Assembly (NCBI GenBank): GCA_907165065.1
Contig: OU015526.1
Coordinates: 65,991,723-66,055,722 of the forward strand
Length of the DNA stretch: 64,000 nt
Source: Caprimulgus europaeus
Taxonomy: Eukaryota > Chordata > Aves > Caprimulgiformes > Caprimulgidae
Direction of reading: 5' to 3'
The translations under genes and the position numbers were made by a program. The notes below the pieces were generated by a model, which was not told the origin of the DNA, searched no databases, and saw nothing but the letters and a program-made list of their open reading frames with translations. Shown in pieces: positions 48,821 through 61,269 of the stretch (positions are counted from its first letter, which is position 1; each line of letters opens with the position of its first letter).

Positions 48821-50577
48821 ATAACTTCTGTTTGGTTGTGGTAGTCCCAACTTTCTGAGAGAAGTAGCTTGAAAACACTCTTTCTAAAACTTGGCAATCT
48901 CTGTCCTGGGCTATAGAGAGGTGTTGTCTAAGACTAAATTTCAGAGGCACTCTTACTGCTGCACCTTCAGGTGACACTGTCAGGCCTTCAGGGATGAATG
49001 CTGTACCCTGAGCTTTTCAGTAGCGCAAATATTGTACTATGTTTCTGTTGTGTTTGGGTTTTTTTAGCAAGTGCCACTACTTTGTTATTCCTTGCACTTG
49101 TGAGTGCCAGAGAACCTGAAAGCTGTGGAAGAAATTACTTTTTCCTGAAACAAGCCTGTCCAATACTGCATTTTTCATATCTGATATGGAAAATTATCTC
49201 ACTCAATGTGAATAGGATTAAATTCATTGAGGCTTTTATAGATTAGCTGATTAAAAGTTATACTGCTCTGTAAAGAACCAGCATCTCTGCAGCTTGATGA
49301 TAATACATGCATGTACGTAATAATTTTCTCTTATTTTGTTAAGCTGTTTCCATATCACAAAGTTAACAGTGCAAAAAGTTGTATTAGATGATATCATTCA
49401 TCTTCTGCCAGATGAGCAATGTTCACTGCTGTGCTGTTGTTCTGAGCATCATTCAGGCTAGTTTTGAATGACTAGCAGGCCATGTTTAGGAGATCATGGT
49501 CTGGATACTTGAAAGCTACTCAAGTCTTTATCCCCCACTGATTTTTTCTAGGAACTAGATGTCTGTACTTTTATAAAAATCTGGTATGAAGAAAATGACT
49601 CTCATATGCTACCTTTGTATTCTGATACATTGCAGTTTATTTAACCTGGCCTATCTACTCAAGGAGAAATGCAAAAGTGGAAAAAAGCCAAAGCTATCAT
49701 GATTTTAATTGCTTGAACCAGCAGACCTTTTGGTGTACCAATCCTTGACTTGAAAAACTTTAGCTGCTCTATGACCACGTGAGATGCCTATGTAAGGAAA
49801 TAAAGGGTATCACCTTACTCCACAAATGAACTGTCTGTAGCACAGAAGGGAAAAGAAGTTACAGTTTGCCTGTATGGTGAGATGGGTATGGGCATAACCT
49901 TAGAGTCTTTTGCCAGCCCAAGGTCTAGCACAGCTGGGTTGTGTGGCTGTGATTGCTGCTCATGGGACAGACTGTGTTTCCCTTTCATTAGCTCTTGCAA
50001 AATTGTCGTAGAGACCCTCCTTCAGACTTCTGTGTGTACTTGCTTTTGGGTATCGGAGTATGACAGGATTCACATTTGGCAGGGACATTCTGTCAGATCA
50101 AAAGGGTGCAGCCGGGAAGATAAAGGTCAAAGGAAATGATCAAATATGTAAATTTAGGTAGGGCAATTTGAGTGCTAGCTGATTGTGAGGGAGACAAGGT
50201 CACTGGTACTGCTTGACTCTTGCCTTAGTTGGGGTCGTACCAGTTTGTCTGATTCAAAAGCATTTGCAGTACAGGGAATTAAACTGTGTGGAGCAGGAAC
50301 AGAAATAGAAAGAATATTTTAAAAGCAGAGAGAGCAGCAAAGGTCAGCTTGACTCTGCACCTAAATTTGGCAGCTTGGTGCAGAGCTCGGTCTGTCAGAC
50401 ATCTAAAGAACTCATTTGTTTGCGGAGTTACCTGAGCTTTTGATTGACAGGGTTACCTGATGCGTTCCTTTGCTGTTCTGTGCTCACTTTCAATGCACAG
50501 CATGCTATTTTTACACTTTTCAACACAGATGCAATGTTCTGTGGTTTTATAATAAGAGGCTAATGGAAGCTTTAAAT

Positions 50578-50622
50578 TTAAAAAAAAAAAAAAAAAAAAG
50601 AAAAAAGAAAAAAAAGAAAGGA
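50578..50622. repeat. A-rich run with G interruptions
   Basis: About 45 bp of A with single G interruptions, starting as an A20 run. It could be a retroposon tail, but I recognise no element upstream. Confidence 0.85.
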
Positions 50623-51699
50623 AAGATCTGCTTAACAGGACAAAAAAGGCATTACATGATATTTCTAACTGTCTTTGCTTGAGAATTCACTACAAAAACT
50701 TCCAAAGTCTAAAATGTATCTGTTGGACCGTCTATGGCAAAGATTTTATCAATGTTTATATGTTTCTTTTAAAGGTCAAGAAATGTCACAAGAAAAGATT
50801 GAAAGCACTTAATGTAAATCATTTCTGGAACATATCCAAGTGGCTTTTATCTCCTGGCTTTTTGTTTTTTTTAAGAGCTGTAGGCAGCAAAGCCACTTTT
50901 TCTCCACTTAAGAACAACAGGAATGTGGGGAGAGGGAGAAAGAAGGGGAAAAAAAAAAGACTTTGTGACACACATCAGTTTAATTTTAGATGGAATGCAT
51001 ATGCCTTCATGCTAAAGGATTCTGATAGTCTTTGACTAGAGACTACAGGATGACACTAACCAGTTGATGAGCTTGAGGATGTTATCAGGGATGACCGAAC
51101 CATGTTTTGGTGCCTCTAAAATTTGTTTTTATGTTGGGTGACTGAAAACAAAAGGCCTGGTGGTGTTTGAAACAGTCACACTTTGTATAAAATCTGTGAG
51201 GCTGGCAGAATCACATGTGAGTTAGAAAGGAAGGGAAAAAACAGAGGGAGCAGCAACAGGTTAATTTATCAAGTGAAGTTAGTGGATTTTCCCCCTCCCC
51301 TTTTTTCTTCTCTCTCACCGAATGTTAATAGCAAATAGTTTGTGTTTGGGGTTTTTCTTATGAACTGGTATTCATTTCTTTATTTTCAATATCAGAGCCT
51401 TCTAAGTAGTCAGATTTGACAGATGACAAGGAAACTTCTATGTGAGGAAATTCTTTGTGCAGAGCACCTCCATCAGTGACCTGATGCTATCAGGATGGCC
51501 AGCCCCTGCCTGCACCAGTTAACATACTGGCCCACGGTCATAGATCTGGTCATGTTCCCCCAGTCTGGACAAGGGCCAGACTGTTCTCTTGGGTCCTAAT
51601 CTACTCAGCATTTAAGCTCTCTGCTGCTTTGGCTCTGCGTGCTGCAGTGTGCCTGTCCCTACCCTCTACCATGGCCCCTTTTGCTGGCTGCTGGGCTTG

Positions 51700-51889
51700 T
51701 GTGATAGTTTAATTCAGCTGGCAGCCAAACAAGACACAGCCACTCGCAGCACCCCTGGCCCCACACCCAGGGAATCAGGGAAAGAATTGGAAGGGTAAAG
51801 GTGAGGAGGCTTGTAGGTTGAGATAAGAACAATTTAATAATTAGGGTAAAAATAAAATTAAAATAGCTATAATAATAACAGCAATGATA

Positions 51890-51931
<42 letters not shown>

Positions 51932-52110
51932 GAATACAATTGCTCACCACCCTCTGATAACAATCCCGGAGGAGTGAAAAGGAACCTTGCAATTGAAATC
52001 GCAATCCCAGAAAAGCGAGCCCGAGCAGTTCCTGAGAGAATCCCCCCCACTTCCCAGTCAGCCCCAGTTAATACACTAAACATGATGTAATATGCTATGG
52101 AATATCTTAT
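51700..52110 (-). mobile_element. Avian endogenous-retrovirus LTR fragment, antisense, truncated
   Basis: Several blocks of a widespread avian LTR, seen antisense, occur in order. They are ggcagccaaacaagacacag at the left edge, agggtaaaggtgagga, ggttgagataagaacaattt, cagccccagttaatacacta, and a degenerate form of gcatgacgtcatatggtatggaatatcc at about 52081-52108. The left edge begins with TG at 51700. The sequence stops matching at about 52110, so part of U3 is missing. I see no viral coding sequence beside it. The family assignment comes from memory of common bird LTRs. Confidence 0.65.
51891..51931. repeat. (CA)10(TA)10 compound microsatellite
   Basis: Ten CA units (51891-51910) followed directly by about ten TA units, inside the LTR fragment where related copies have an A/T-rich stretch. 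It is probably polymorphic. Confidence 0.95.
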
Positions 52111-53007
52111 TTGCATATCCAACTGTCAATTCTGTGTTTTACTGACTAGTACACTTTTCTTCTCCACTCCCTCCTAATCAGAAGCAGATTTTCTTGAAGG
52201 TTTTCAATATCCTGGCTAGTACCAGAAGTATGTGTACAGGTTTATGCAAAATTAGTAAGTCCCATGTACATTTTTTTGTTGGAATGATTCCTTACCTGGA
52301 TGACCCTTCTGGTATTTAACTGTGTTCATCTATTTATTTATTTTCTTGATTCTCCCAGGCATTTTGCCTACCTTAGGCTGCCTGTTTTGGGATTGTCTGG
52401 TCAGCATCCAACCAGCAGAGGCAACACCTACTTGGGCAGTTCTGACATGATACCAGTGTCCTTTCAGGAGCACTCTGAATGAAAATAATTTTAAAAATTC
52501 ACCATCTTTCTCTGAAACTAAATTGAGAGTAAATTCTACAGGTCTTCAACTTCTTTTTTTTTCACAGCAGAAAGCCTGAATCAAAAGGGCTGTATAGATA
52601 GTTGGGGTGTGGTAGGCAGATTACCTTGAAGCCTGGATTTTGAGATTTCAGAGTTTTGGAAAGCTGGTGTGTAGTTGCAGCTTCATTTAATAAATAAAAA
52701 CAAAGCTTCACTAAGTGGTGTGTGATCACCCAGTATTCATAGAAAGTGATATAACTCTCATGTTTACAAATATGCAAATGGTTTCTGCTCTCTAGTTTGA
52801 AAAATTATTTTCAAGACATTGCTTCTATTTAGAAACCCCAGAAGAATACTGTAGCAGACAGCTGCTTGCTTCCCTGACAATTTGCAGCTATAAAGTATAC
52901 AAATTATAACTTTGTAGTTGTGATTCCTGCTTTGAGTACTCTGGAAAATTGTAGCCTAATTAAATAACTGTGGCAAATTTTTATTTTTTTTAAATACATA
53001 TTTGCAG

Positions 53008-53256
53008 CTGAGAGTTACAAGGAAACACAGATGGTAAAGATAAAGGAAGAACCAATGGAAGTGGACATTCATGATTCACAGGCTTCAGTGTCACCCAGCC
53101 AGCCCAGCCAAAATGTTGGCTACAGCACTTTATTAGGGCGAGACATTAATGAACACATACAGAAGGCACCAGAAGGTCGAGTGCTCCCAGAAAGAAACCT
53201 ATTCAGCCAAGATATATCAGTGAAGATGGCATCCGAGCTGCTCTTCCAGTTGTCAG
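53008..53256 (+). CDS. ZNF827: ZNF827 exon 6: repeat unit 3
   Basis: A 249 nt exon (83 codons), symmetrical phase 1-1, after catatttgcag. It reads A-E-S-Y-K-E-T-Q-M-V-K and then I-K-E-E-P-M-E-V-D (53040-53066), the third psi-K-x-E plus Pro site of the repeat series. A Ser/Gln-rich stretch follows, with S-P-S-Q-P-S-Q-N-V-G-Y-S-T-L-L-G-R, then P-E-R-N-L. The end is F-S-Q-D-I-S-V-K-M-A-S-E-L-L-F-Q-L-S, nearly identical to the end of exon 4. There is no zinc finger. The donor is gtcag|gtaaaa. Skipping it would keep the frame. Confidence 0.96.
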
Positions 53257-53963
53257 GTAAAAGCAGTGGAAACAGTCGATAGTTGAGTTTAAAGAACCAA
53301 AAGAGATAGTGTGTAAGCATTACAGTGCTATGCAAGCGTGAGATTGCTAAGGCTGAAAAATAATAGGAGTTAGAGCTGCTCTACCCTCACATTTGGAATG
53401 CAAAAGCCTTGCCAAATGTCCCCTATACTTAGCATATGCTTTAGAGCACTGTGACAGTCAGGTCAGGTTCACAATATTTGAACTGAGTTGGAAAAGCCGG
53501 AGTTCAACTCCTGTATTTTTGAAAGCTAATTAAATAATTTGTGACAACTGGTTGATCCAGGCCTTTGAGTGTAGGGGAACCTAGAGATGACAGTTACTGG
53601 CATAAGTGGCCGGTGGCTGCAGCATGCAGTGCTCCTGGGGCTGTGCTGTTCATTTCTCTTGACAAAGAACTGGAACCTCAGCTATTACATAAAGGCAATG
53701 ATATCAACACTGTGTTTAATGAATGCTTGTATTTGCACACTTTGCATGGAGCACTAACACTGAAATATGAAGCTGAAAAAGTGTGTTGGGTGTTAGCTTA
53801 AATAAAGTCATGCCCATTCTCTAACCATGCTGCAATCGTTTACCCTAAATTACTCTGGATCTTGCTGTTATTGGAAAGTATTAAAATAGTTCTGCTGAAT
53901 AAAACCTGATAAAGAAAATATGATATATGTTAATCACAAAAACCCATGTGTGTTCCTCTGCAG
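53257..53963 (+). other. ZNF827: Intron 6 of ZNF827
   Basis: A short 707 bp phase-1 intron, gtaaaa to cctctgcag. It contains no repeat I can name. A 78-codon ORF at 53565-53801 has no recognisable domain. Confidence 0.85.
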
Positions 53964-54021
53964 AAAAGGTGAGCAAAGAACACAACCACAATAAAGATAA
54001 CGCCATCAGAACTACAGCCAG
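53964..54021 (+). CDS. ZNF827: ZNF827 exon 7 (small)
   Basis: This 58 nt exon is too short to be found as an ORF; I placed it from splice sites and homology. The phase-1 G plus AA gives Glu, then K-V-S-K-E-H-N-H-N-K-D-N-A-I-R-T-T-A, ending AG in phase 2. The flanks are strong: cctctgcag before it and ccag|gtaagt, a near-perfect donor, after it. It matches the KVSKEHNH...IRTT segment of ZNF827. It is a basic, polar linker after the third repeat unit. Being 58 nt and asymmetric, its skipping would shift the frame. Confidence 0.93.
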
Positions 54022-57000
54022 GTAAGTACAATCCATGGTTGTCTGGAAAGCTGTAGTGTAAATGGCTGTGCTTCATTTTGCCTTGTGAATTCAAATGTGT
54101 CTGTCTCCTGCAAATGTGACCTGATATTACAAGTGTAAGATATTTTCATGAGTAATATAACCTATATCTGATTACACCTATAGATCTGATTGCTTAGAGT
54201 TCATGAGACAAAAGGTGTTTGGACCAAAATGACTGTTCTCCTCTGATCAAGTATTCACACATCATTTTAAGAATTATTTTTGCAATTTTTTTCTACAAAA
54301 ACTGAATCTTAAAAGAAGCTGCAGAGTACATGCAGTGCTTGAGGGAAGAACAGGCTGACAACTGGATTTTAAGGCATGGACCGATGGGAGAAGAGGTGAT
54401 TTTGATTCAGTCTTCTGTCAAACTTGGATTTCTTTAATAAAATTTCACTTTAGTATTTCTATCATCTCAATGCCTTCTAGAGATGACTTTTTAAAAGCCA
54501 GACTGTAAGACAATGCTAATGAAACATTTGTTAAAGATTACAGTCACATTAATAGAATAAATTCCCATTATCCAGGAATTAAAATCATGACCCAATTATA
54601 GCATGTGCTGTTAAAGAAATATGCACTTTACAGTACTGTCGCTGGGAACAAGCCCATGAGTTGTTTACTTAAACCTGAGCGGTAAAGTAAGGTGTCCCTA
54701 TGGGAAAATTCAAAGCTTTTATGTAATAAGTGGTACCTAGAATTGGTAAACTTAGGAGCCCATGGTGAGGGGTAGGCAGGAATTGGTGAGGGTACATTTA
54801 TTTCCTAACTGAAAGTTCTCTAATCAGTGTGGATGGGTTGGAGACTGAGCATACCGAAGTGACGAAGAGTTCCTTCAAAGGTCCTTCTGTGCCTCTGAAG
54901 CCCCTTCTACAGAAGTTCCCAGCATGTACAGTGCCTGCTAACTAAGACAATTTTGTCCAGACAGAAATTGAAAAGCATTTTATTTTCAGTAAAAAAGATC
55001 TCTAAAATACGTTGTTCTTAAATTCCTAGGCCCATTCCGTTCATTCATTGTAACTGTAATAAATAAATAATTGTTTTTAATAAACTGACCGGCTCAGTAA
55101 TGTACATTAGGGAATTTTTGATGTTACAAGTTGAAAGATAATTAAATTGAGCTTTTAACATCTGGCTACTGTGAATGTTTCCCATATTTGCTAGTTTGGG
55201 AGTCTGTGAGATATGCAGCATGCATAGCCTTCCTGTGGCTACTTAAAGAGCATAAGCCTGAGAGGTATATATGGAGATAAATGTACTTATTGTCCAGCTA
55301 CTCATTAACCATCCAGTGTGCATTGCAAAGAAGAGATGGCAAATAGTCAGTTGAAAATAGATTTGTGTCTCATGATGCTGCCGGCAGGACTGGTGTGAGA
55401 ATCCCGAGCTACTTTTGGATCTATCAAAGATAATTCAAACTGGAAAGGTTGAGGACAGTTCAAAGATAACCTCCACTTCTTCTGGCTGCCAGGTTTTAAG
55501 AGGGTAGCACAGTTGGCTGTTGGTCAAACTTGCACTGAGTTTTACTGAGAAGTCCTGATAATGGCTGCTGCCCATCAGGGCATGAAATGCTGAGTGCCAG
55601 ATTCAGCTCTTCTGAGTGCTTTTCTTCTCTTACCTATCAACAGAAGAAGATATGAATGAGAAGAGTTTCCTAAGGGGAAGTGAGTCAGTCTACTAAATCC
55701 TGCAAGTTCAACCAAATTGACTTGAAAAACACTGCCAAAAAACACCCACCCAAAACCAAACAAGCAGCTGAAAATCTTTACTTGTAAGGGTATGATGTCT
55801 TCTCAGAAATAGAACGTGATGGAGCAGCTAGTGGACAGAGGCACTCAGACTGCATTGAGAAAACCTGTGGTGTTGCAGTTTGGCTCACCAACCTACATTG
55901 GAAGTAATGACAGGCATTTGAATCACAATTGTTATGTGAAGTTTGCTGACAGCTTCAAAGATCCAAGGTGAGGTCAGTTTGTCCACCAGTGAGTAGTTGG
56001 GGAGCAGAGATTCAGCTGTGTCATTGGTGAGAATCTTAGACCAACAAAGACCAGCAAGATGGGGTACACAAGGACTTTTTGCTGTCTTATTCTGTACTAG
56101 CATTTCTAGCTGTCGCCTATCTGTTGCTATTCCTCCTGGGAGTATCCTGGACTTTGAGAGCATACACTTCCATATGATTTTGCTTAAACAGCTGAAACTG
56201 GCAAGGATTCCTCACAGTTCAATGGCTGAGTGAGATGGTAGAGCCTGCCATCTGTGATATGAAGACAGAAAGTGGAGAAGCAAATGATCTGGAAGTGAGT
56301 ACGCCAGTGTAAGATGCCAAGATAAGTTCCTTTCACCTAGAGAGCTGTGTAGCCATAAAACTGGAAAAGTGCAGCCAGAAAAAAAATCCTGAAGCTTAAT
56401 CTTCAGAAGGGCCTTTGAGCAGTGATTGAGAACAATTTATGTAGTTTCTCACTGTGAAGCAGGAGCTCATTCCTCCATACTTTGCACTGGGAATTGGAGG
56501 ATATATCTGCTGAAATAAAAATAATTATAGGGCCAACACTGAAGAGGCTCAGCTACCATTCTAGAGGAAGGCAGAAAAGAGGTATCCAAGGATGGGTCTG
56601 CAATTCACCGGAGGCCGATGGCAGAGGGGGAAATCCTTGAGACACAACACGATGCAGTCTTCAACAGCAACCTCCTCATGATATATGGCCTAGACTGACA
56701 TAGATAAACTCTGCATCATCCATTTTTCTTAGAACCAGCAATCAGCAGGGTCCCAGTGCCTGAATCTAAGGCACAAACAGGCAGACTAACATGGCAACCT
56801 GAGTGGATGACAAGATTTTGAAGCGTTACAACAGTAATAAAACTTTTTTTATTTGGTGTTTTCCTTTCAAATCATTATTAAACCAGTGAGAGGAATGTTG
56901 CAGTAAATGATGCCATATTTTTATACAGCATCACTCTGTTTTATATTATGTCACCCCTGAGTGGGAGTGTGAGTCTTGGAAAAAGTTAAGTTTTGCACAT

Positions 57001-58446
57001 GAGGGCTGGAGCTGGTTTGCTTTATCCTGATCACTTCTTCTCTTGAGTATTATGCATTGTTCAGCTCTCTGCACCCACTGAACTGTTCAGGTTTGGAGCA
57101 GCTTCATGCCTTACCCTTCAGCACAACCTGATGTTGATTGTGCTTATAGTTATGTTCAAATTTTTGTAGAAATACCAAAATATCCCATTAACTGTCACAT
57201 ACGGAACAGCATAAAATGAATAATGGACAAAAAACTTAATGAGAAAGTAAATAACATGATTGTCAAAAGTGTTACATGATCAAGTTAACTAATTATCAAC
57301 AAGTTTCCCAAAAAGTGCCATTGTTTAGTTTGACACCTTCAATATCTGGACTGGTAAGGTCAACTTGGTTGGTGATGCTGGCACGTACTTTCCTGGTCTG
57401 GGCTACCCGCTATGCAATGCTTCCTAAGACCTCATTCTATGTCCTTTATCCTGAAAAAGCTCTTGGATTTTATTGCTGAATAAGAACAGGCTGCAGACAT
57501 GAGCTGGCCTCCTGTCCTGCACCTATAAAACACCTACTCTATACCAGCCTGTTGAGGATTCTCACTATGAGGAAGATCAGAATTAATAGAATCCTCATTT
57601 TGCTCAGAAGAAACTAATGGTTTGCACACAGATGGAATATGCTGCCTTAGAAAACAGTTTTCCAAGAAAGATTGTCCTTTTACATTTAGAATTTTTTTGC
57701 TGTACCTCTTTCTGATGTCTGTACTGTAGACAAGGATTTCTTGTTTCTGTTATGAACTATGATTGAGCAGAAAACAAAATACTTTGTCAAAAATGCCAAT
57801 TCACTGTTGAAATTGACTTTCTACTGCCTGTTAATTAAAACCAAAGCATGCTATTCTTTCTGGAGTCACGTAGCTGATAATTTTTGCACTTCATACTCTT
57901 TGCAAAGTAACCCTTTAGTTAGCTTATATGAATTGTTTCCTGCTTTAAAAATCAAACTCATGGCATTAATTTCATTCATGGAATGTTCTGTCAAAAGACA
58001 ACTATTCAGTATCTTAACCTAAAATTTGAAAAGTTTTGTTTTAAAAATAATTACTATGTACCTCAGATTATTAAACAATATTATTTTCCACCTTCCTCAT
58101 TGCCCTCTCCAGAGATGACAGTAGAATGCAAATTTTTGAAGTATTAATTTTTAAGATCCATATGGTATTGTGTATAGCAAATCTGAGATGTTGAAATTCA
58201 GTTAAAAGCCTTTTGAGAGGCCTTCAGTTTTCACTCTGAGATGCAATTTTACCAAAGCATGCCTCTTCTCCACACCTTGCCTCACGATCTGTATCTCTTT
58301 CAGCATGAATTCTGTAAATGAAAAAGGACATTTAACAAGATGGTATTTGTTATAATATTAAGATGTTAGGACCAAATATAATATTTACTTCTTCCATTAA
58401 CTGCTATTTTGCTTACAAAAAGGCATCTTTTTTTTTTTTCCTATAG
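54022..58446 (+). other. ZNF827: Intron 7 of ZNF827
   Basis: A 4.4 kb phase-2 intron, gtaagt to a long pyrimidine tract (tttttttttttcctatag). I see no transposon or exon I can name in it. The more GC-balanced block at about 56.2-56.8 kb has no recognisable similarity. Confidence 0.85.
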
Positions 58447-58550
58447 CCCTTTCTTTTCTGAAGAGACATTTAGACAATCACCGTTCACTTCCAACTCAAA
58501 AGATCTCCTGCCTAGTGAAACTACTCTTCATGGAAGGGCATCTGCACCAG
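58447..58550 (+). CDS. ZNF827: ZNF827 exon 8
   Basis: This 104 nt exon enters in phase 2. AG plus C makes Ser, followed by P-F-F-S-E-E-T-F-R-Q-S-P-F-T-S-N-S-K-D, then L-L-P-S-E, L-H-G-R-A-S-A-P and a phase-1 G. It is a Ser/Thr/Pro-rich linker with no zinc finger, matching ZNF827 between the third repeat and the carboxy-terminal finger array. The donor is accag|gtcaga. The next exon should begin with AG to complete Glu (the ETEKIVLE region of the family) and is not found before the window ends. Confidence 0.94.
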
Positions 58551-61108
58551 GTCAGATACCTTTTTCTTTCATTACTTCCAGCTAATATATCCTTTTAAAA
58601 ATTTTCTTACTGTAAACTTTACCACCTGACCAATGCTCTTAAAATGTATTTTGCTTTGTCAAAAGGAAATTATCTCTCCATCATAGTAAGCACTTATTAT
58701 TAAGAAGAAAAATTAAAAAGCTAAATGTTGCTGAAGCATTTGTATTAATAGTCTTTAAATTACTCTTTCTGTGAATTGTACAACAGTCTATAACAGACTA
58801 AACCCGTCAGTATTAACAGAGGAGGGGTATTTTTGTGTGATGTCTCCCATATTTAAATGAACTTTACTGATGCCGAATTACTGTCTGCTTTTCTCCTGTT
58901 ACTGGCCATTTCCATCTCCCTCTCGCAGAGTACAGGTGAAATGTTTGTAGTAGATGTTTCAGAGTGACTGAGCTTGGCAATACAATTTTCCTGCCTTTAA
59001 CAGTAATGTAGAAAGATTTTGGAAGGATGTGGAGTTCTTAAAATGTACTGAAAGGTCTCGGTATCTGTGGATACATTCCCACTGATCTTCTGAGCTAGTT
59101 GACAGGTATTTTATGTCCAGATGTAGCTTGGGTTATATTCTGCATTAAAATGGAAAATAGAGGCATGTGACAATGCTATTCAGGGTGGCACTGAACACAG
59201 GCAAAAACTTGATACGTGCCTTTACTCTCCTGTTGCAAAATAAGTCGTTTGCTAGTTCACTGCTATCTGTTCTTAAATTAATAGCTCTTGGGTTCTAAAG
59301 TTCAGTAATTACACAGCCAGCTGTAGAGGGGGTTATTCACCTTTTCTTAGCAATCAATAAAGTTTTGGGCACGTTACGGCTAATTTTCAGCTCTAGACTG
59401 TCATTTAATTTACAACTTAACAGACCCTTCATTTTTTTTAATGCTTGAATAGTCATTTGACAGCTTGTGAAGTGGCAGATGAGGTTAAGAGCTAGATGTT
59501 GTCTAAGAGTAAATATGCATGGCAGGGAGAAGAAGAATATTTGTAGCATAAGGACGAGGGTCTTCAGGCTAGCCTCAGCTGCACTTTAGCCAGGAAATAG
59601 TGGATTTTGTAACTCAAGGTGAGGAGAACCAGATCAGATGTGGTATTAAAATGTAAACCAGGTTAGCACTTGAATCCTGGCTTTTGACCTTGGCGTAACA
59701 TGGAATATTCATATACCCAGATGAAAGATGAGAACTCCTCAGGCAGTGCTCGATACCTTAGAGGACACGGCCTCTAGCAGCAATACTCTTACATCATACT
59801 GAGATGAATGTATAAGAACTTTAATTCTCTGTAAGACTTCATCTTAAGTGAGACCACTCAAACTGCAGATGGGTTTTGGTGACATGTTTAATCTTTTGCT
59901 TAAAAGATGTAAAGTATCTAGTCGGTTAGGACATCCTGGAGTATTAGAATGGCTTCTGAGGCACTGGGTTTTGTATGTTCATGCTGCCCCATATTCTGCC
60001 TTATGCAATAGAAGTATTACCTTGATAGGTCTGTGTATTATAATACATATTGCTCTGTGATTATAAGCCTCTGATATATAATAGCAGCATGTGTGCTGAA
60101 AATCATAAATGCCAATTTCTGCTTCATTTTTATTTTTGTAACAAACCTATGATTCCAAATGTGTTGATTTTTCTCAGCTTTATAATAAATTCTTGGACCT
60201 GAAATGCAACTTCACAGTAGCACCAGGAATATTATTTAAATTTTTAATCAATTACAAATGTGATATTCATGTAAAAGAACACCAGAATACCCACAGGTAG
60301 AGTTCCTGCTAGTTTCAGCCTTGCAAGAACAAATAGTCTATGTGGTATTATGGATAGCTCAGAAGAAACTTTATCCCTGCAGAGAGTAGCATAAAGGAAC
60401 AGTAACAAACCATTGTAAAGGCCAACAGGATGTAATAGAAAACGCTGTGGAAATGTGTATATGGTGTCCCATGGATAAATGGTATGTACCCCTTCACTTG
60501 AGATTTGTTTTAGGTTACTTCATCCCTGAAATAGGATAATAAGTAGAAAAGAACAGCATAAGAAAATGACAGAGAATTCCCGGTCCAGTGTCACATTCAA
60601 GTCATCAACTAAAATCCAAGCAGATTAACTGCTAATGGCCAAGAGTGTCCATTAACCAGCGCCCATATCCAAAAATGCAGGTCTGTGCCACTGTCACCAC
60701 AGGTAGCAGAGTCTGATGAACTAGCATGGCATCTAAGCTGCTGCTCTGTGCTGCCTCTCTGCAACCAGGCTTGACTCAGGCAGGCAGAGTGGCATGAGGA
60801 AGCCTTTGCTGCCAGTTGGTCTGGGTGGCCTTGGTGGAACCCCACGTACATAGTGCTTCTTTCCAAGAGAGCACCAATACAGGCAGTTGTATCCCCAGAT
60901 TCCTGACAACTTTCTGTCTGCAAACTTCTTGGCATCCTGGCCGCAGAGGAATTGGGAAAAGTGACAGGAGCATAGGAAAGTAGGATATTTCGTGTCAAAT
61001 CCAATTATTTTCTATAATAGTTAACAACATTATGTAATCTCATTCATTATTAGAATCCATCTTAAATCTGTTGTTCTTTTTCTTTGTATGAGGACACTGT
61101 TTCAGGAG

Positions 61109-61130
61109 CTCACCCCTTTGAAGGGGTGAG
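61109..61130. repeat. 22-bp palindrome
   Basis: Ten-base arms CTCACCCCTT and AAGGGGTGAG are separated by TG. It lies just upstream of the old CR1 relic. No factor-binding site is claimed. Confidence 0.9.
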
Positions 61131-61269
61131 ACCACTCTCTTTTTCAGCCTGAATTTATTCACAGCAAGCTTTACTTTTGTTGTTTAACCAATGCTGTCCT
61201 TCAGCCTTGGTAATTCTTCTCCCTTGTGATGTTCCCCATCTGATGTGCCATCTTACATCCCCCTAATTC

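Larger units (their letters stand above)
40048..53007 (+). other. ZNF827: Intron 5 of ZNF827
   Basis: A 13 kb phase-1 intron from gtagat to tatttgcag. It holds a 10-bp tandem repeat (40591-40625), an unassigned 91-codon ORF (40717-40992), a nested cluster of CR1 fragments (about 46.78-48.82 kb), an A-rich run (50578-50622) and an LTR fragment with a CA/TA microsatellite (about 51.7-52.1 kb). The blocks 41.1-46.7 kb and 48.9-51.7 kb show no element or gene I can name. Confidence 0.85.

Noticed and set aside
50679..51035. 118-codon Lys-rich ORF after an A-rich run
   Set aside because: Lys richness comes from A-rich sequence. There is no domain and no supporting structure.
60609..61004. 131-codon minus-strand ORF in intron 8
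   Set aside because: Contains Cys and His residues but in no C-x2-C...H-x3-H spacing, so it is not the missing zinc-finger exon. No domain recognised.
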